A stretch of 21,692 nt of DNA from Flavobacterium sp. (GTDB lineage Bacteria; Bacteroidota; Bacteroidia; Flavobacteriales; Flavobacteriaceae), in assembly GCA_030151565.1 (NCBI GenBank), contig JASLDM010000103.1:1-21692 (forward strand), given 5' to 3'. The position numbers and the translations under genes were made by a program. Within the stretch, counting starts at the first letter, position 1. Every line of letters starts with the position of its first letter. The notes under the pieces were generated by a model. That model searched no databases. It saw nothing but the letters and a program-made list of their open reading frames with translations, and was not told the DNA's origin. Shown here piece by piece: positions 20,500-21,692 of the stretch.

Positions 20500-21692
20500 A
20501 TGAGCACAAAAACACCGCCGTTTGTGGCATACAAAGTAAAAGATATTTCATTAGCCTCTTGGGGTAGAAAAGAAATAGAATTGGCCGAAGCAGAAATGCC
20601 AGGTCTAATGGCATTGCGCCAAGAATACGGAAGTGAGCAACCTCTAAAAGGAGCTCGAATCGCGGGTTGTTTACACATGACAATCCAAACTGCCGTTTTA
20701 ATCGAAACCTTAGTCGCTCTAGGTGCAGAAGTAACTTGGAGTTCTTGTAATATTTTCTCAACTCAGGATCAAGCTGCAGCTGCTATTGCCGATGCAGGAA
20801 TCCAAGTTTATGCTTGGAAAGGATTAAATGAAGAGGAATTTGATTGGTGTATTGAACAAACACTATTTTTTGGAGAAGATCGTCAACCTCTAAATATGAT
20901 TTTGGATGATGGAGGAGATTTAACCAATATGGTTATTGATCGTTATCCTGAACTAGTTGCAGGAATCAAAGGTCTTTCTGAAGAAACAACTACTGGAGTT
21001 CACCGTTTGTACGAACGTATGAAAAATGGAACACTTCCAATGCCAGCTATCAATGTAAATGACTCAGTGACCAAATCTAAATTTGACAATAAATACGGAT
21101 GTAGAGAATCTGCCGTAGATGCAATTCGTCGTGCTACTGATGTGATGTTGGCAGGTAAACGTGTTATTGTTTGTGGATATGGAGATGTTGGTAAAGGAAC
21201 AGCAGCTTCATTCAGAGGAGCTGGCTCCATTGTGACTGTAACTGAAATTGATCCTATCTGTGCATTACAAGCAGCAATGGACGGATATGAAGTTAAAAAA
21301 TTAGACAATGTAATTTCTAATGCTGACATCGTAATTACAACAACAGGTAATAAAGATATTGTAGTAGCACGTCATTTTGAAAAAGTAAAAGACAAAACGA
21401 TTATTTGTAATATCGGGCATTTTGACAATGAAATCGATATGGCTTGGTTAAACAAAAATCATGGTTCTTCAAAAATTGAAATTAAACCTCAAGTTGACAA
21501 ATATACAATTGACGGAAAAGATATTATTATCTTGGCTGAAGGTCGTTTAGTAAACTTAGGATGTGCTACTGGACACCCTTCATTTGTGATGTCAAATTCA
21601 TTCACAAACCAAACTTTGGCACAAATCGAATTATGGAAAAACAGTTCTGATTATGCAAATGAGGTATATATGCTACCAAAACACCTTGATGA
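20500..21692 (+). CDS. ahcY: Adenosylhomocysteinase (S-adenosylhomocysteine hydrolase), 3' end beyond window
   Basis: AhcY hydrolyses S-adenosylhomocysteine to adenosine and homocysteine, relieving product inhibition of methyltransferases. The window contains 397 codons and cuts the gene before its stop; full-length family members are about 430-480 residues. Landmarks include ISLASWGRKEIELAE, MPGLMALR, the GCLHMTIQTAVLIETL block, DDGGDLT, ETTTGVHRLY, VNDSVTKSKFDNKYG, and the NAD-binding loop GYGDVGKG followed by VTEIDP. GHFDNEIDM and LAEGRLVNLGCATGHPSFVMS follow. An open in-frame extension back to an ATG at 20401 is rejected because the promoter lies inside it and ATG 20500 gives the usual N terminus. 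Confidence 0.96.
   Translation, partial: MSTKTPPFVAYKVKDISLASWGRKEIELAEAEMPGLMALRQEYGSEQPLKGARIAGCLHMTIQTAVLIETLVALGAEVTWSSCNIFSTQDQAAAAIADAGIQVYAWKGLNEEEFDWCIEQTLFFGEDRQPLNMILDDGGDLTNMVIDRYPELVAGIKGLSEETTTGVHRLYERMKNGTLPMPAINVNDSVTKSKFDNKYGCRESAVDAIRRATDVMLAGKRVIVCGYGDVGKGTAASFRGAGSIVTVTEIDPICALQAAMDGYEVKKLDNVISNADIVITTTGNKDIVVARHFEKVKDKTIICNIGHFDNEIDMAWLNKNHGSSKIEIKPQVDKYTIDGKDIIILAEGRLVNLGCATGHPSFVMSNSFTNQTLAQIELWKNSSDYANEVYMLPKHLD

Noticed and set aside
20364..20761. Two minus-strand open frames over the 5' part of ahcY
   Set aside because: They overlap a highly conserved gene and each other, and the translations resemble no family.
21000..21329. 109-codon minus-strand open frame inside ahcY
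   Set aside because: Shadow of the conserved NAD-binding region of ahcY.
1..21692. CRISPR array, insertion sequence, prophage or toxin-antitoxin module
   Set aside because: No regularly spaced direct repeats, transposase, integrase or phage structural genes are visible; gene content is housekeeping and vitamin metabolism.

Overview
The window is from an AT-rich member of the Bacteroidota, most likely a Flavobacteriaceae bacterium close to Flavobacterium. Four things point there: recurring TAnnTTTG (-7) promoter elements, A/U-rich translation starts with little Shine-Dalgarno sequence, a lipoprotein with a Ser-Asp-Asp-Phe export signal, and families typical of the group (DUF3127, DUF4298, a TonB-dependent receptor under a TPP riboswitch). 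No insertion sequence, CRISPR array, prophage, tRNA or rRNA gene is visible. This is an ordinary chromosomal segment.

Layout, left to right. (1) tyrS with its own promoter and a strong terminator (68-1442). (2) A 414-base gap (1443-1856) holding a small cluster of CTTCGGA/TCCGAAG motifs, then a DAACS-family symporter (1857-3017). (3) A complete thiamine biosynthesis operon, thiS-thiC-tenI-like-thiD-thiE-thiG-thiH-thiF (3261-9923). It is preceded by a promoter, a canonical TPP aptamer and a well-formed start-codon sequestor hairpin. (4) A DUF4298 gene convergent with aat. (5) On the minus strand, a flavin reductase-like gene followed by an OB-fold-like DUF3127 protein with an SSB-type acidic tip. 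(6) A plus-strand orphan histidine kinase, convergent with a minus-strand greA-HIT operon. (7) Tandem Rieske-like lipoprotein genes (14608-15470). (8) A minus-strand thiamine uptake locus: a PnuC-family transporter, arfB, then a TonB-dependent receptor behind a second TPP riboswitch (18928 down to 15542). (9) A Bax inhibitor-1 family membrane protein, an Sfp-type phosphopantetheinyl transferase, and the start of ahcY, which runs off the right edge.

The clearest theme is thiamine. High thiamine diphosphate should switch off both de novo synthesis (ThiC makes the pyrimidine, ThiS/F/G/H and the TenI-like protein make the thiazole, ThiD and ThiE join them) and outer-membrane uptake. The operon contains no thiamine-phosphate kinase (ThiL) and no sulfurtransferase for ThiS, so these must be encoded elsewhere.

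Three apparent reading-frame starts (1833, 14587, and 19715 on the minus strand) are TTG codons lying inside perfect TAnnTTTG promoter elements. I moved those starts to the downstream ATG. I do not see a clearly new multi-gene system. The observations most worth following up are the two riboswitch expression platforms, the paired Rieske-like lipoproteins with altered cluster ligands, and the hairpin at the predicted 5' end of the greA transcript.
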